Notes: generated by a model not told the origin, from the letters alone. A stretch of DNA of 64,000 nt from Pseudoflavonifractor phocaeensis (GCF_021531815.1 NZ_JADYUM010000005.1:62001-126000), one strand, 5' to 3'; counted from the first letter of the stretch, positions 1-8,086 are shown. Translations and numbers: made by a program.

Positions 1-55
1 AATAGAGGATGAAGACCATGAAAATGGGGATCATGTCCGTAAAAGTCAACGTCAT
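1..55 (-). CDS. dctM: TRAP transporter large permease DctM (5' end only)
   Basis: The first 18 codons of a gene running off the left edge. The start ATG (53-55) overlaps the stop codon of the upstream small permease as ATGA, the usual translational coupling of dctQ to dctM. The visible residues read MTLTFTDMIPIFMVFILY, a hydrophobic start fitting the first helix of the large subunit. The identity rests mainly on gene order after dctP and dctQ. DctM would form the main transport channel in the membrane. Confidence 0.75.
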   Translation of the reverse strand, partial: MTLTFTDMIPIFMVFILY

Positions 56-612
56 TCTTCAATCCCCCCTTCTTCTGCCGCCTGCGCGGCCGCGGGCTTC
101 TTTTTGATGATGTGCAGACGGTCCGTCAGCAGGAAGTAAATGGAGTAAATGGTGGACAGGCCGAAGCCGATGGGAACAGCGATACCGGTGTAGACCTTGG
201 GCACCCGCAGCATATCGGTTAGCGCGATCTTCAGGACGCCTCGGGAGAAGACCAGGTTGTAAGCATACTGGGCGCTGATCACGGTGAGCATGATCAGGAT
301 GAGCAGCTCCACGACGCTCATGATGTCACGAACGATATTCCGGACCTTGGGAGGCATCAGGTTGACCAGGATGTCGATGCCCAAGTGGGAGTGCTTACGG
401 TAGGCATAGGCGCTGCCGATAAACACAGTCCACACGAACAGGCTGGTAACGACTTCTTCGCTCCACTGGATGGGGCTGTTCAGGAAGTACCGGCAGATAA
501 CGTTCAGGTTGACCAGAATCGTACACAGTGACAGGGTCACCGCGGTGATAATGGCGTCCAGATTTGTCAGGACCGTTTTAAGAGTGATCTTTTTTTTATG
601 TTCCATACGCAT
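52..612 (-). CDS. dctQ: TRAP transporter small permease DctQ
   Basis: A 186-residue integral membrane protein with four predicted helices, the normal size and topology of the DctQ small subunit of tripartite ATP-independent periplasmic transporters. The segment around residues 45-85 (WSEEVVTSLFVWTVFIG, then YRKHSHLGIDIL) is the family signature. DctQ joins DctM in the membrane and receives substrate from the DctP binding protein. It lies 154 bp downstream of dctP, with a strong hairpin between them, and overlaps dctM by 4 bp. The substrate cannot be read from this subunit; neighbouring malate- and lactate-type dehydrogenases point to a C4-dicarboxylate or 2-hydroxyacid. Confidence 0.9.
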   Translation of the reverse strand: MRMEHKKKITLKTVLTNLDAIITAVTLSLCTILVNLNVICRYFLNSPIQWSEEVVTSLFVWTVFIGSAYAYRKHSHLGIDILVNLMPPKVRNIVRDIMSVVELLILIMLTVISAQYAYNLVFSRGVLKIALTDMLRVPKVYTGIAVPIGFGLSTIYSIYFLLTDRLHIIKKKPAAAQAAEEGGIEE

Positions 613-682
613 TTCCTTACAAAATCAGTTGGGATGGTACGAACTCGCACGGCATTGGGAAAGGAACTTTGCTTTTAAGGAC

Positions 683-724
683 CTCAGCATAGGCCGCCCA
701 TTCACTCGGACGGCCTATGCTGAG
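683..724 (-). other. Intercistronic hairpin between dctP and dctQ
   Basis: A perfect 14-bp inverted repeat (683-696 against 711-724) with a 14-nt loop lies in the dctP-dctQ gap. No T-run follows it on the transcribed strand, so it is unlikely to be a full terminator. Hairpins at this place often protect the mRNA of the abundant binding protein or lower read-through to the permease genes. Confidence 0.6.
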
Positions 725-766
725 TGAAATGTTACATGTTTTTGGGAAAGAGGGGAATGGAAAAGA

Positions 767-1861
767 TCACTTGTTGCTGGCGCGGTAGTCGTTGATCAGA
801 GCGACCAGCTGGTCACGCAGTTCGGGGTTGGCGCCATACTCTTCCACCATCCAGTCATAGACGGGAGCACAGGCCTCGGTGAAGGCGTCCAGGTCCACTT
901 CGTTCCAGGTGACGCCGTTCTCAGCCAGCATCTTCTTCTGGGTATCCTCGTCCTCGGCGCAGCTGGTCTGCTCCCAGATACCGCACTCAACAGCGCACTC
1001 GTCGATGATGTTTCTCCACTTCTCGGGGATGGACTGATACAGGTCCTCGGGCATGAACAGCCAGCGGGTGGCGATCAGGTGGTTGGTCAGAGCGACCTTC
1101 TTGACCAGCTCATAGGGGGCGCCGGCGCCGGCCAGAGTGGAGGTGGAGCCCTCGAAGCCTTCGACCACGCCGGAGGAGATGGCGGACAGGCACTCAGTGA
1201 AGCTCATGGGGGTGGGGATGGCGCCCAGGCACTCAACGGTCTTGGAGAACATGGCGGAGGAGGTGGCGCGCAGCTTGACGCCCGTCAGATCGGCGGGGGT
1301 GTAGATGTCGCGGTTGGTGACCACGCTGCGGAAGCCGAAGGAGTAGTGGGTGTCCAGAATGTGGATGTTCTCGGCGGCCAGACGGTCAATAACGTCCTTG
1401 ACGATGTCGGACTCCATGACGTAGTTGTACTCGTCATTGCTGTTGTACAGCATGGGGCCGATCAGCACAGCGGCGTCGCCCACGTAGTCGGCAAACAGGG
1501 AGGGCTCTTCCAGGCCCATCCAGTTGGCGCCGTTGACGGCCTGGGTGACGGAGTCGCCGTAGCAGTCCAGCTCGTTCTGGCCGTAGTAAGTAACATTGAT
1601 GTGGCCCTCGGTGCGCTCGGTGATCATCTCAGCCAGCTTCTCAGAGGCCTTGTAGTTCCACTCGGTGGGCTGGAATACGTTGGAGAACTTGATGTCCAGA
1701 TAGAAGTCATCAGCGGGATCGGTCTCGGCGGTGGAGGCGGAGGCGGCGCTGCCGGCGGACGTGGTTCCGGTGGAAGGGGTGGACTTGCTGCCACCGCCGC
1801 CGCAGGCGCACAGGGACAGGGTCATGGCCAGGGCAAGAAGCATTGCGATTGTCTTTTTCAT
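767..1861 (-). CDS. dctP: TRAP transporter substrate-binding lipoprotein DctP
   Basis: A 364-residue extracytoplasmic binding protein. Residues 1-20 are a lipoprotein signal ending in LCAC, with Cys20 as the likely lipidation site, followed by a Gly/Ser/Thr/Ala-rich spacer to about residue 50 that tethers the domain to the membrane. The rest has the DctP fold: a conserved helix region near YTPADLTGVKLRATSS and a MSFTECLSAISSGVVEGFE block, which is where TRAP binding proteins contact carboxylate substrates. The ribosome site AGAAGGAGA sits 8 nt before the ATG. It is transcribed from a consensus promoter at 1981-2009. C4-dicarboxylate specificity is only inferred from neighbours. Confidence 0.92.
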   Translation of the reverse strand: MKKTIAMLLALAMTLSLCACGGGGSKSTPSTGTTSAGSAASASTAETDPADDFYLDIKFSNVFQPTEWNYKASEKLAEMITERTEGHINVTYYGQNELDCYGDSVTQAVNGANWMGLEEPSLFADYVGDAAVLIGPMLYNSNDEYNYVMESDIVKDVIDRLAAENIHILDTHYSFGFRSVVTNRDIYTPADLTGVKLRATSSAMFSKTVECLGAIPTPMSFTECLSAISSGVVEGFEGSTSTLAGAGAPYELVKKVALTNHLIATRWLFMPEDLYQSIPEKWRNIIDECAVECGIWEQTSCAEDEDTQKKMLAENGVTWNEVDLDAFTEACAPVYDWMVEEYGANPELRDQLVALINDYRASNK

Positions 1862-1980
1862 CTTAAATCTCTCCTTCTGTTTTTCTGAAAGCCTTTGTTT
1901 TGCTGCCCCCGCCGGAGGGGCTCCGGCGGACTTACATTCCCTTCACGCAGGCTTAACAGCAATTTAACGTTTGTCACATT

Positions 1981-2009
1981 ATTATAGAACAGCTGAGAAA
2001 AAATGTCAA
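1981..2009 (-). promoter_or_regulatory. Consensus sigma-A promoter of dctPQM
   Basis: On the minus strand TTGACA (2004-2009) and TATAAT (1981-1986) are separated by exactly 17 bp, a perfect consensus promoter 120 bp upstream of dctP. The leader carries TGTGACAA directly after the -10 box (1971-1978 on the plus strand as TTGTCACA). The same 8-mer occurs downstream of the dehydrogenase promoter at 5342-5349. A promoter this strong probably needs a repressor. Confidence 0.85.
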
Positions 2010-2119
2010 TGAAAGCTAAAAAACAGCGGTTTTCCGGCTGAGATTTTTAGTCAATATAAACAAAAACGCTGCTGCTTTTTGGAAGAATACACAGATTGCC
2101 TAGTGGGGAAATAGGGGGA

Positions 2120-2911
2120 TCATCCCATCCGGTCGAAAATCTCCCGGATGTTCTGATAGGTCTCCGAGGGCTGGATATGGAACTTTTCAATGTCCGCGGG
2201 CACGCCCTCGCCGGAGAGGACGAAGGCGGTGTCGATGCCGGCATGGACGCCGCAGGCGATGTCGGTGTAGATCCGATCGCCGATAAGGACGGTTTCCTCC
2301 CGGGAGTAGCCGTAGCGCTCCATGGACAGCAGGGCCATCTCCGGCTCCGGCTTGCCGATGAATTTGGGCCGCCGGCCGGTGGCGCGAAACAGCATCTCGC
2401 ACACGGAGCCACAGTCAGGGACGGAGCCGTAGGAGGTGGGACAGACCCAGTCCGGGTTGGTGGCCACGAAGTCCACGCCCCGGCCCAGGAGGATGCAGGC
2501 GTCCTCCAGCTTTTGAAAGGTCAGCTCGGTGTCGAAGCCGCAGACCAGCAGGGAGACGCCGTCCTCCAGCTTGTCCGTCACCCGAAAACCCGCCTCGGAA
2601 AGCTGCTCCCGGAAGGTCCGGGTGCCGAAGGCGTAGATCAGGGCGTCATCGTATTTGCCCCGCAGGTACCAGACCAGGGCGTCCACGGAGGTGAGGAAAT
2701 CGTCCGCCGCGGCGGGGATGCCCATGCCCTCCAGCCGGTCCACATAGGCTGAGACGCTGCGGGAGGAGTTGTTGGTGACAAAGAGGTATTTGCCGCCCCG
2801 CTCCCGGACGCGGTTGAGGAAATCGAGGGTCCCGTCAAAGAGGGTGTCGCCCAGGTAGATGGTGCCGTCCATATCCAGCAAAAACAGCTTTTTTTGCTTG
2901 AAATCGATCAT
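2120..2911 (-). CDS. HAD-family phosphatase, NagD/AraL type (subfamily IIA)
   Basis: A 263-residue haloacid-dehalogenase-type hydrolase. Motif I is DMDGTIYLG at residues 13-21 (nucleophile Asp13, acid/base Asp15); motif II lies in FVTNNSS near residue 45; the motif III lysine is in GKPEPEM; motif IV is GDRIYTDI, supplying the Mg2+ ligands. The length and the cap between motifs II and III fit subfamily IIA, which includes NagD and AraL, sugar- or glycolyl-phosphate phosphatases often used for metabolite repair. It is the last gene of an operon with the malic enzyme and Ldh-family dehydrogenase (38-bp gap). A GGAGG site precedes the ATG. The substrate is unknown. Confidence 0.85.
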   Translation of the reverse strand: MIDFKQKKLFLLDMDGTIYLGDTLFDGTLDFLNRVRERGGKYLFVTNNSSRSVSAYVDRLEGMGIPAAADDFLTSVDALVWYLRGKYDDALIYAFGTRTFREQLSEAGFRVTDKLEDGVSLLVCGFDTELTFQKLEDACILLGRGVDFVATNPDWVCPTSYGSVPDCGSVCEMLFRATGRRPKFIGKPEPEMALLSMERYGYSREETVLIGDRIYTDIACGVHAGIDTAFVLSGEGVPADIEKFHIQPSETYQNIREIFDRMG

Positions 2912-2949
2912 CGATACGCCCTCCGTGGTGGTGAATAGGGGCGGCGCCC

Positions 2950-4122
2950 TCAGATCCGGGCCACGCCGGATCTTCTGGCGGCCTCAGCCACGGCCTTGGC
3001 CACGGCGGGACCCACACGGGGATCGAAGGCCTTGGGGATGATGTACTCCTCGTTGAGCTCCTCGTCGGAGATCAGTCCAGCCAGAGCCTCGGCGGCGGCC
3101 ATCTTCATCTCCTCGTTGATGTCGCTGGCACGGACGTCAAAGGTGCCGCGGAACACGCCGGGGAAGGCCAGCACATTGTTGATCTGGTTGGGGTAGTCGC
3201 TGCGGCCGGTGGAGATGACCCGGGCGCCGCCCGCCTTGGCGTCATCGGGGAAGATCTCGGGGGTGGGGTTGGCGCAGGCGAAGACGATGGCGTCCTTGTT
3301 CATGGTCTTGACCATCTCGGTGGTGACGGTGCCGGGGGCGGACACGCCGATAAACACATCGGCGCCCACCAGCATATCGGCCAGGGAGCCGGCCTTCTTC
3401 TCCAGGTTGGTGACCTGGGCCATCTCCTCCTTGATCCAGTTCAGGCCCTCGCGGCCCTCATAGATGGCGCCCTTCCGGTCGCACATGGTCACGTTCTTGA
3501 ATCCGGCGGACAGCAGCAGCTTGACGATGGAGATGGCGGCGGCTCCGGCTCCGGAGGTGACCACCTTCACATCCTCCTTCTTCTTGCCCACAACCTTAAG
3601 GGCGTTGGTCAGGCCGGCCAGGGTGATGATGGCGGTGCCGTGCTGGTCGTCATGGAAGATGGGGATGTCGCACTTCTCCTTCAGCTTCCGCTCGATCTCA
3701 AAGCAACGGGGGGCGGCGATGTCCTCCAGGTTGATGCCGCCGAAGGAGCCGGAGATCAGGTAGACGGCGTTGACGAACTCGTCCACGTCCTTGGTCTTGA
3801 CGCACAGAGGGAAGGCGTCCACGCCGCCGAAGGCCTTGAACAGCACGCACTTGCCCTCCATGACGGGCATACCGGCCTCGGGACCGATGTCGCCCAGGCC
3901 CAGGACGGCGGAGCCGTCGGTGATGACGGCGCACAGGTTGTGCCGGCGGGTCAGATCATAGCTCTTGTTGATGTCCTTCTGGATCTCCAGGCAGGGCTGG
4001 GCCACGCCGGGGGTGTAGGCCAGGGACAGGTCATCCTTGGTGGCAACGGGGACGGTGGCCACCACCTCGATCTTGCCCTTCCATTCGCCGTGCAGGCGCA
4101 GGGACTCTTTTGCGTAATCCAT
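2950..4122 (-). CDS. NAD(P)-dependent malic enzyme (oxaloacetate-decarboxylating)
   Basis: A 390-residue bacterial malic enzyme, converting malate to pyruvate and CO2 with reduction of NAD(P)+. The N-terminal malic domain includes TDGSAVLGLGDIGPEAGMPVMEGK (in two parts) and the metal-site stretch FHDDQHGTAI near residue 160. The NAD-binding domain follows with the Rossmann loop SGAGAAAISI near residue 190. Length is typical of the short clostridial form without a phosphotransacetylase tail. It lies 32 bp downstream of the Ldh-family gene and 38 bp upstream of the HAD gene, in one operon. With the TRAP transporter it suggests growth on malate or a compound feeding into malate. Confidence 0.93.
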   Translation of the reverse strand: MDYAKESLRLHGEWKGKIEVVATVPVATKDDLSLAYTPGVAQPCLEIQKDINKSYDLTRRHNLCAVITDGSAVLGLGDIGPEAGMPVMEGKCVLFKAFGGVDAFPLCVKTKDVDEFVNAVYLISGSFGGINLEDIAAPRCFEIERKLKEKCDIPIFHDDQHGTAIITLAGLTNALKVVGKKKEDVKVVTSGAGAAAISIVKLLLSAGFKNVTMCDRKGAIYEGREGLNWIKEEMAQVTNLEKKAGSLADMLVGADVFIGVSAPGTVTTEMVKTMNKDAIVFACANPTPEIFPDDAKAGGARVISTGRSDYPNQINNVLAFPGVFRGTFDVRASDINEEMKMAAAEALAGLISDEELNEEYIIPKAFDPRVGPAVAKAVAEAARRSGVARI

Positions 4123-4154
4123 GATTCATATCCTCCAATATCAAAAATTGACAA

Positions 4155-5264
4155 TTAGTCTTCAAAGGGGAAGTGGTAGGGCAGCTTCAGCTCGTCGCGC
4201 AGTTCAATCAGTTCCTTCTGAATGCCCTCGCCCACAGGCACGCCCTTGTCCTTGCGGTCCTGCCAGGCCAGGTATTCCTTCTCGCCGGCGGTGTAGATCC
4301 GCTCGGCGCCGGGGGCCTTCTCCGAAGCGCGCAGGCCGCGGCAGATGTCGCCGGCGGTCTTTTTGAAGGTGTCCAGGCCCATGAAGAACTCGGGGTTGAT
4401 GACGAAGAAGAAGTGGCCCAGGCGGTACATCTTGTTGCTGCCGTCGGGATTCTTGCCGCTGAGCTCCTTCATGAAGGGGCCGCCGGCCAGGGCGGAGGAG
4501 AGGATCTCCACGATGGTGGTGAAGCCGTAGCCCTTGTAGCCGCCGGTCTCCTCACCCAGACCGCCGAGGGAGAGCAGGGCGCACTTGCCGGCCCGCATGT
4601 CCTTGAGGATCTTTCCGGAATCGGTCATGGTGCCGCCGTCCTCGGTGACCACCAGTCCCGCGGGAGTGGGCTTGCCCATGCGCTCATAGAACTCGATCTT
4701 GCCGTTCTGGACAATGGAGGTGGCGCAGTCGAAGTTGAAGGGGAACTCCTCGTCGGTGGGGATGGTGAAGGTGAAGGGGTTGGTGCCCATCATGGGTTCC
4801 ACGCCGAAGGTGGGGGCCACGGAGGGCCGGGCGTTGGTGCCGCTGATGCCGATCATGCCGGCCTTTTCCGCCATGGTGGTCCAGTAGCCGGCGATGCCGT
4901 AGTGGGTGGAATTGAAGATGGTGCCGCCTGCCATGCCGTACTGCTTGGCCTTCTCAATGAGCATTTCCATCATTTTGTAGCTGGCTACCATGCCCATACC
5001 GTTGTTGGCGTCCATCACCACGGTGGTGGGGGTCTCCTTCACAATGTCGATCTTGGTGACGGGCAGCAGGGTGCCGTTTTTGATGCGGTCCAGGTAGATG
5101 GGCTTGAAGCGGTTGCAGCCGTGGCTCTCAATGCCCCGGCGGTCAGACTCCAACAGGACGTCGGCGCAGATTTTGGCGTCCTCCTCGGGCACACCGTAAG
5201 CCTTGAACACGTCGATCATGAAGTTGTTCATCAGCTCCCAGGATACATAGGGTCTGGTTTCCAT
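4155..5264 (-). CDS. Ldh-family (MDH2-type) 2-hydroxyacid dehydrogenase
   Basis: A 369-residue member of the malate / L-lactate dehydrogenase superfamily that is unrelated to classical LDH (relatives: YlbC, ComC, AllD, DpkA). Family marks are DRRGIESHGCNRFKPIYLDRI near residue 50 with the catalytic His, STHYGIAGYW near 125, and GTNPFTFTIP plus DCATSIVQNGKIE around 170-195. Members reduce or oxidise 2-oxo/2-hydroxy acids with NAD(P)H, so malate, lactate, sulfolactate or ureidoglycolate are all possible. First gene of the operon; the adjacent malic enzyme makes malate or a near relative the best guess. The leader contains a strong promoter and possible operators. Confidence 0.85.
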   Translation of the reverse strand: METRPYVSWELMNNFMIDVFKAYGVPEEDAKICADVLLESDRRGIESHGCNRFKPIYLDRIKNGTLLPVTKIDIVKETPTTVVMDANNGMGMVASYKMMEMLIEKAKQYGMAGGTIFNSTHYGIAGYWTTMAEKAGMIGISGTNARPSVAPTFGVEPMMGTNPFTFTIPTDEEFPFNFDCATSIVQNGKIEFYERMGKPTPAGLVVTEDGGTMTDSGKILKDMRAGKCALLSLGGLGEETGGYKGYGFTTIVEILSSALAGGPFMKELSGKNPDGSNKMYRLGHFFFVINPEFFMGLDTFKKTAGDICRGLRASEKAPGAERIYTAGEKEYLAWQDRKDKGVPVGEGIQKELIELRDELKLPYHFPFED

Positions 5265-5380
5265 AAATCTCGCACTCCTTCTTTATATTTCGGGGCGCCG
5301 CGCAAAGAAAAAGAGCGCAGCAACCCCAGGTTTACTGGTAGTTGTCACACTCATCTCAAGCAACTAGTTCAGCTGCCCAT

Positions 5381-5422
5381 ATTATAACAGGGAGCTGTGG
5401 AAAATGCAAGATTTTTTCTTGC
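5381..5422 (-). promoter_or_regulatory. Promoter and candidate operator of the dehydrogenase-malic enzyme operon
   Basis: On the minus strand TTGCAT (5404-5409) and TATAAT (5381-5386) are 17 bp apart. A short inverted repeat GCAAGA-N5-TCTTGC (5406-5422) covers the -35 box, and a palindrome AACTAGTT (5362-5369) sits just after the predicted start point. The 8-mer TTGTCACA shared with the dctP promoter follows at 5342-5349. The promoter is clear; the operators are guesses from symmetry. Confidence 0.7.
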
Positions 5423-5462
5423 GGTTCAGAAAAAAATTGTGCTATTTGGCGGAGGACCCCGG

Positions 5463-6032
5463 TCACAGGTCGCGCCACAGACCGCCACAGGAGGTGGAGA
5501 TGCACTGGGCCCCAGCGGAAAGCGCGCTGATCACGTCCTCCTTTTCGGCGATCAGCCCCCCGGTGATGACCGGGACGTCGGTCATCTCGCACACGCGGCG
5601 GATCATTTTGGGCATCACGCCGGGCATGATCTCCACAAGATCTGCGCCGCAGGCGTCGATCTGTTTGCGGAGGTTGGCCAGGGACAGGGAGTCCACCAGA
5701 AAGATCCGCAATACTGTCATCAGACCGATGGACTTGGCACGGCGGAGCTGGAGGGGGCGGGTGCTGATGACCCCGTCGGCCCGGGTGAACTCTTTGATGA
5801 AGTCGGCGGCGATCTCCTTCCCGGCCAGGCCATGGGTCAGGTCCAGATGTACGAAGGCCAGCTTGCCGGCCGCTTTTGCCCGGTCCACCAGACTGCCGAT
5901 GCTGCAGATGCTGCCGCACAGGAAAAATAAAATGTCACAGTCGGAGGCCAGAGCCTCCTCCAGCTGTTCTTCGTCGGTCACCGCCGCGATGATGGGGTTT
6001 GACTCGAACAGCTGTAATTCCGGTTTCATCAT
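5463..6032 (-). CDS. glpP: GlpP-family glycerol-3-phosphate responsive antiterminator
   Basis: A 189-residue TIM-barrel-like protein of the GlpP family. Recognisable stretches are HLDLTHGLAGKE, FIKEFTRADGVIST and CGADLVEIMPGVMPK, followed by ITGGLIAEKEDV at the phosphate-binding end. In Bacillus, GlpP with glycerol-3-phosphate binds the glp leader RNA and prevents termination. The frame is open to 6116, but ATG at 6032 follows GGGGGA at a good distance and matches the usual N-terminus, so it was chosen. No glpF, glpK or glpD is nearby, so its RNA target lies elsewhere or the ligand differs. Own promoter at 6141-6169, diverging from rex. Confidence 0.82.
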   Translation of the reverse strand: MMKPELQLFESNPIIAAVTDEEQLEEALASDCDILFFLCGSICSIGSLVDRAKAAGKLAFVHLDLTHGLAGKEIAADFIKEFTRADGVISTRPLQLRRAKSIGLMTVLRIFLVDSLSLANLRKQIDACGADLVEIMPGVMPKMIRRVCEMTDVPVITGGLIAEKEDVISALSAGAQCISTSCGGLWRDL

Positions 6033-6140
6033 TCGGATCCCCCTATCCGCAGAGGCCGGGCAAAAGACCGCGGGAAAGTGAGAAGACTCTCCCGGCTGCC
6101 TGTGCCCGTAGAACAAAGTGCCTGAGCATGTACTGTTTAT

Positions 6141-6169
6141 ACTATACTACAAACCAGCCGGATCAGCAA
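6141..6169 (-). promoter_or_regulatory. Promoter of the glpP-like gene
   Basis: TTGCTG (6164-6169) and TATAGT (6141-6146) on the minus strand with a 17-bp spacer. It starts a leader of about 100 nt before the ATG at 6032. Confidence 0.6.
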
Positions 6170-6243
6170 GCAAAAGATGGAAAGGCGTGGAGGATTGGGA
6201 AAAAGCTCCGGCTGTGTCCGGGGGACAGGGGGAGGAAAAGCGT

Positions 6244-6272
6244 TTGACATGGAGGGGGAGATAAGGTAAACT
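6244..6272 (+). promoter_or_regulatory. Promoter of rex
   Basis: TTGACA (6244-6249) and TAAACT (6267-6272) with a 17-bp spacer, 46 bp before the rex ATG. AT-rich sequence follows (TATTGTTATGTTATC), but no clean Rex operator of the TTGT(N)ACAA kind is visible, so autoregulation is not shown. Confidence 0.65.
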
Positions 6273-6317
6273 ATATAAAGTATTGTTATGTTATCTTCCG
6301 TTTGGGGAGCAGTGCCT

Positions 6318-6980
6318 ATGAAACGCAATTCCAAAGTATCTACGGCGGTGATCCGCCGTTTGCCGCGCTATTACCGCCAGTTGTCCGAGCTCCAGGAGGC
6401 CGGGACGGTCCGTATCTCCTCCAGCGCTCTGGGAAAGTCCATGGGGCTTACCGCCTCCCAGATCCGGCAGGACCTGTTTTGTTTCGGCGGTTTTGGCCAG
6501 CAGGGATACGGCTACAAGGTGGACAGCCTGAAGGAGGAGATCGGCGAGATTCTGGGCATCAACCAGGGCCATACTATCGTGGTGCTGGGTACCGGCAACC
6601 TGGGCCGGGCCTTGATCCGCAACTTCAAGTTTTCCAGCAACGGCTTCCGCCTTCTGGCGGCTTTTGATATCAGCGCCCAGGTGGTGGGCACCCAGATCGC
6701 CGGCGTGCCCGTATACCACACGGATTCTCTGGAGTCCTTTTTGGCGGAGCATCCGGTGGATGTGGGCCTGCTCACCGTGCCCATCTCGGCAGCCCAGGAG
6801 ATGGGCGACCGGCTGGTAGCCGCGGGGGTCCGGGGGATCTGGAACTTTACCAACTGCGAGATCTCCGTTTCACGGCCTGAAGTGGTGGTGGAGTCCGTCC
6901 ACTTTTCCGACAGCCTGCTGGCGCTGAGCTACATGATCTCCCGGGAGGAGACCGGTGGGGACAAGGAGGAGCTTTCATGA
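6318..6980 (+). CDS. rex: Redox-sensing transcriptional repressor Rex
   Basis: A 220-residue NADH/NAD+ sensor. Residues 1-80 are the winged-helix DNA-binding domain (STAVIRRLPRYYRQLSEL and SASQIRQDL-like segment LTASQIRQDLFCFGGFGQQG). The Rossmann domain follows with VLGTGNLGRALI near residue 85, and a C-terminal domain-swap helix ends the protein. Rex represses fermentative and electron-transfer genes until NADH builds up; rnf operons and acetate/butyrate genes are typical targets in clostridia, and an rnf operon lies 2 kb downstream. The frame is open from 6288; ATG at 6318 is preferred because GGGGAG precedes it and the protein then begins at the conserved N-terminus. Its stop overlaps the next gene. 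Confidence 0.95.
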   Translation: MKRNSKVSTAVIRRLPRYYRQLSELQEAGTVRISSSALGKSMGLTASQIRQDLFCFGGFGQQGYGYKVDSLKEEIGEILGINQGHTIVVLGTGNLGRALIRNFKFSSNGFRLLAAFDISAQVVGTQIAGVPVYHTDSLESFLAEHPVDVGLLTVPISAAQEMGDRLVAAGVRGIWNFTNCEISVSRPEVVVESVHFSDSLLALSYMISREETGGDKEELS

Positions 6981-8086
6981 AACGACCTGTGCTTCGGCTG
7001 GCCTGCGCCCTGGCTGTCCTGACTCTGTTGGCCTGCGGGGCATACGCCTTGACCTCGGGGGACAGTCTGATCTCCCTGAGCTATTTGAAAAACATATTCC
7101 TGCCCCAGGCGGTGAGCCAGGGCGGGCAGGCGGCGGAGGAGAAGCTCCAGCAGACCTATGACGGCGCCAAGAGCACGCTGGATCAGCTGCAGAAGGGCTA
7201 TCTGGCCCAGATCACCGGAGACGAGGGGAACGTCCTGTACAGCGGGACTCTCCAGCCCCGGGATTGGAACGAGGGGGATGAGGTGGAACTGACCACCGGC
7301 TCCGGCGTGCTCATGCTGGAGGGGGCCGCTTCCGTCACCCATGATGGCGCGTTTGTCGATGTGACAGCCGGGGAAGAGGTGCCCTCCGGCGGGCGGCTGA
7401 CGGCCAACCACCGCTATCTGGCGGGGGAGGACACCCAGGCCCGGATCACCGTGCTGTCGGGAGCCGCGCGGCTGGGGGTCCAGGGGGCCTACGATTATAC
7501 CGGCGGCGGTGTGAAGGCCACCCCCTTTTATGATGTGTGCCGTACCGACTGGTTCTATGGTCCGGTCAATTACGCCTATCAGAACCAGTTGTTTTCCGGT
7601 GTGGACGCCCATCATTTCGGGCCGGCTGAGGTCATGAACCGGGCCATGCTGATGACGGTGCTCTACCGGCTGGCCGGGTCCCCGGAGGACCAGCTGGCCG
7701 CTGCTGATGTGAGCTTTTCTGACGTATCTGACACCGCCTGGTATGCGTCCTACGTGAAATGGGGGGCGGCGCAGGGCATTACCGCCGGTATCGCTCCCAA
7801 TCTGTTTGGTCCGGGGCATGAAATCACCCGGGAGCAGATCGTAGCGCTGCTGTACAGTTTCGGGACCAAATACCTGGGATTGACGCTGGAAAAGCGGGCG
7901 GACCTGTCGGGGTATCAGGATCTGGCGCAGGCCAGCGGATGGGCCCAGGACGCCCTGTCCTGGGCGGTGGCTGAGGGGATCATCAGCAGCTCCTCCACGG
8001 ACACTTTGATCCTCAATCCCCAGAGGAGCGCCAGCCGGGCCGAAGTGGCCACCATGCTGCGGGCCTTTGCAGAAAAAATCCTCTGA
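6977..8086 (+). CDS. SLH-domain surface protein
   Basis: A 369-residue exported protein whose ATG overlaps the rex stop (ATGA). Residues 1-25 form a signal peptide. Residues 50-65 are rich in Glu/Lys/Gln and may form a short helix; residues 80-170 look like a beta-rich domain of no known family. From about residue 185 three SLH repeats follow: DVCRTDWFYGPVNYAYQNQLFSG, FSDVSDTAWYASYVKWGAAQGI and GYQDLAQASGWAQDALSWAVAEGI. SLH domains hold proteins to pyruvylated secondary cell-wall polymer. Coupling of a surface protein to rex is unusual. The function of the beta-rich part is unknown. Confidence 0.85.
   Translation: MKRPVLRLACALAVLTLLACGAYALTSGDSLISLSYLKNIFLPQAVSQGGQAAEEKLQQTYDGAKSTLDQLQKGYLAQITGDEGNVLYSGTLQPRDWNEGDEVELTTGSGVLMLEGAASVTHDGAFVDVTAGEEVPSGGRLTANHRYLAGEDTQARITVLSGAARLGVQGAYDYTGGGVKATPFYDVCRTDWFYGPVNYAYQNQLFSGVDAHHFGPAEVMNRAMLMTVLYRLAGSPEDQLAAADVSFSDVSDTAWYASYVKWGAAQGITAGIAPNLFGPGHEITREQIVALLYSFGTKYLGLTLEKRADLSGYQDLAQASGWAQDALSWAVAEGIISSSSTDTLILNPQRSASRAEVATMLRAFAEKIL

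Noticed and set aside
6273-6300. Rex operator near rex
   Set aside because: TATTGTTATGTTATC resembles half a site, but the second half is missing.
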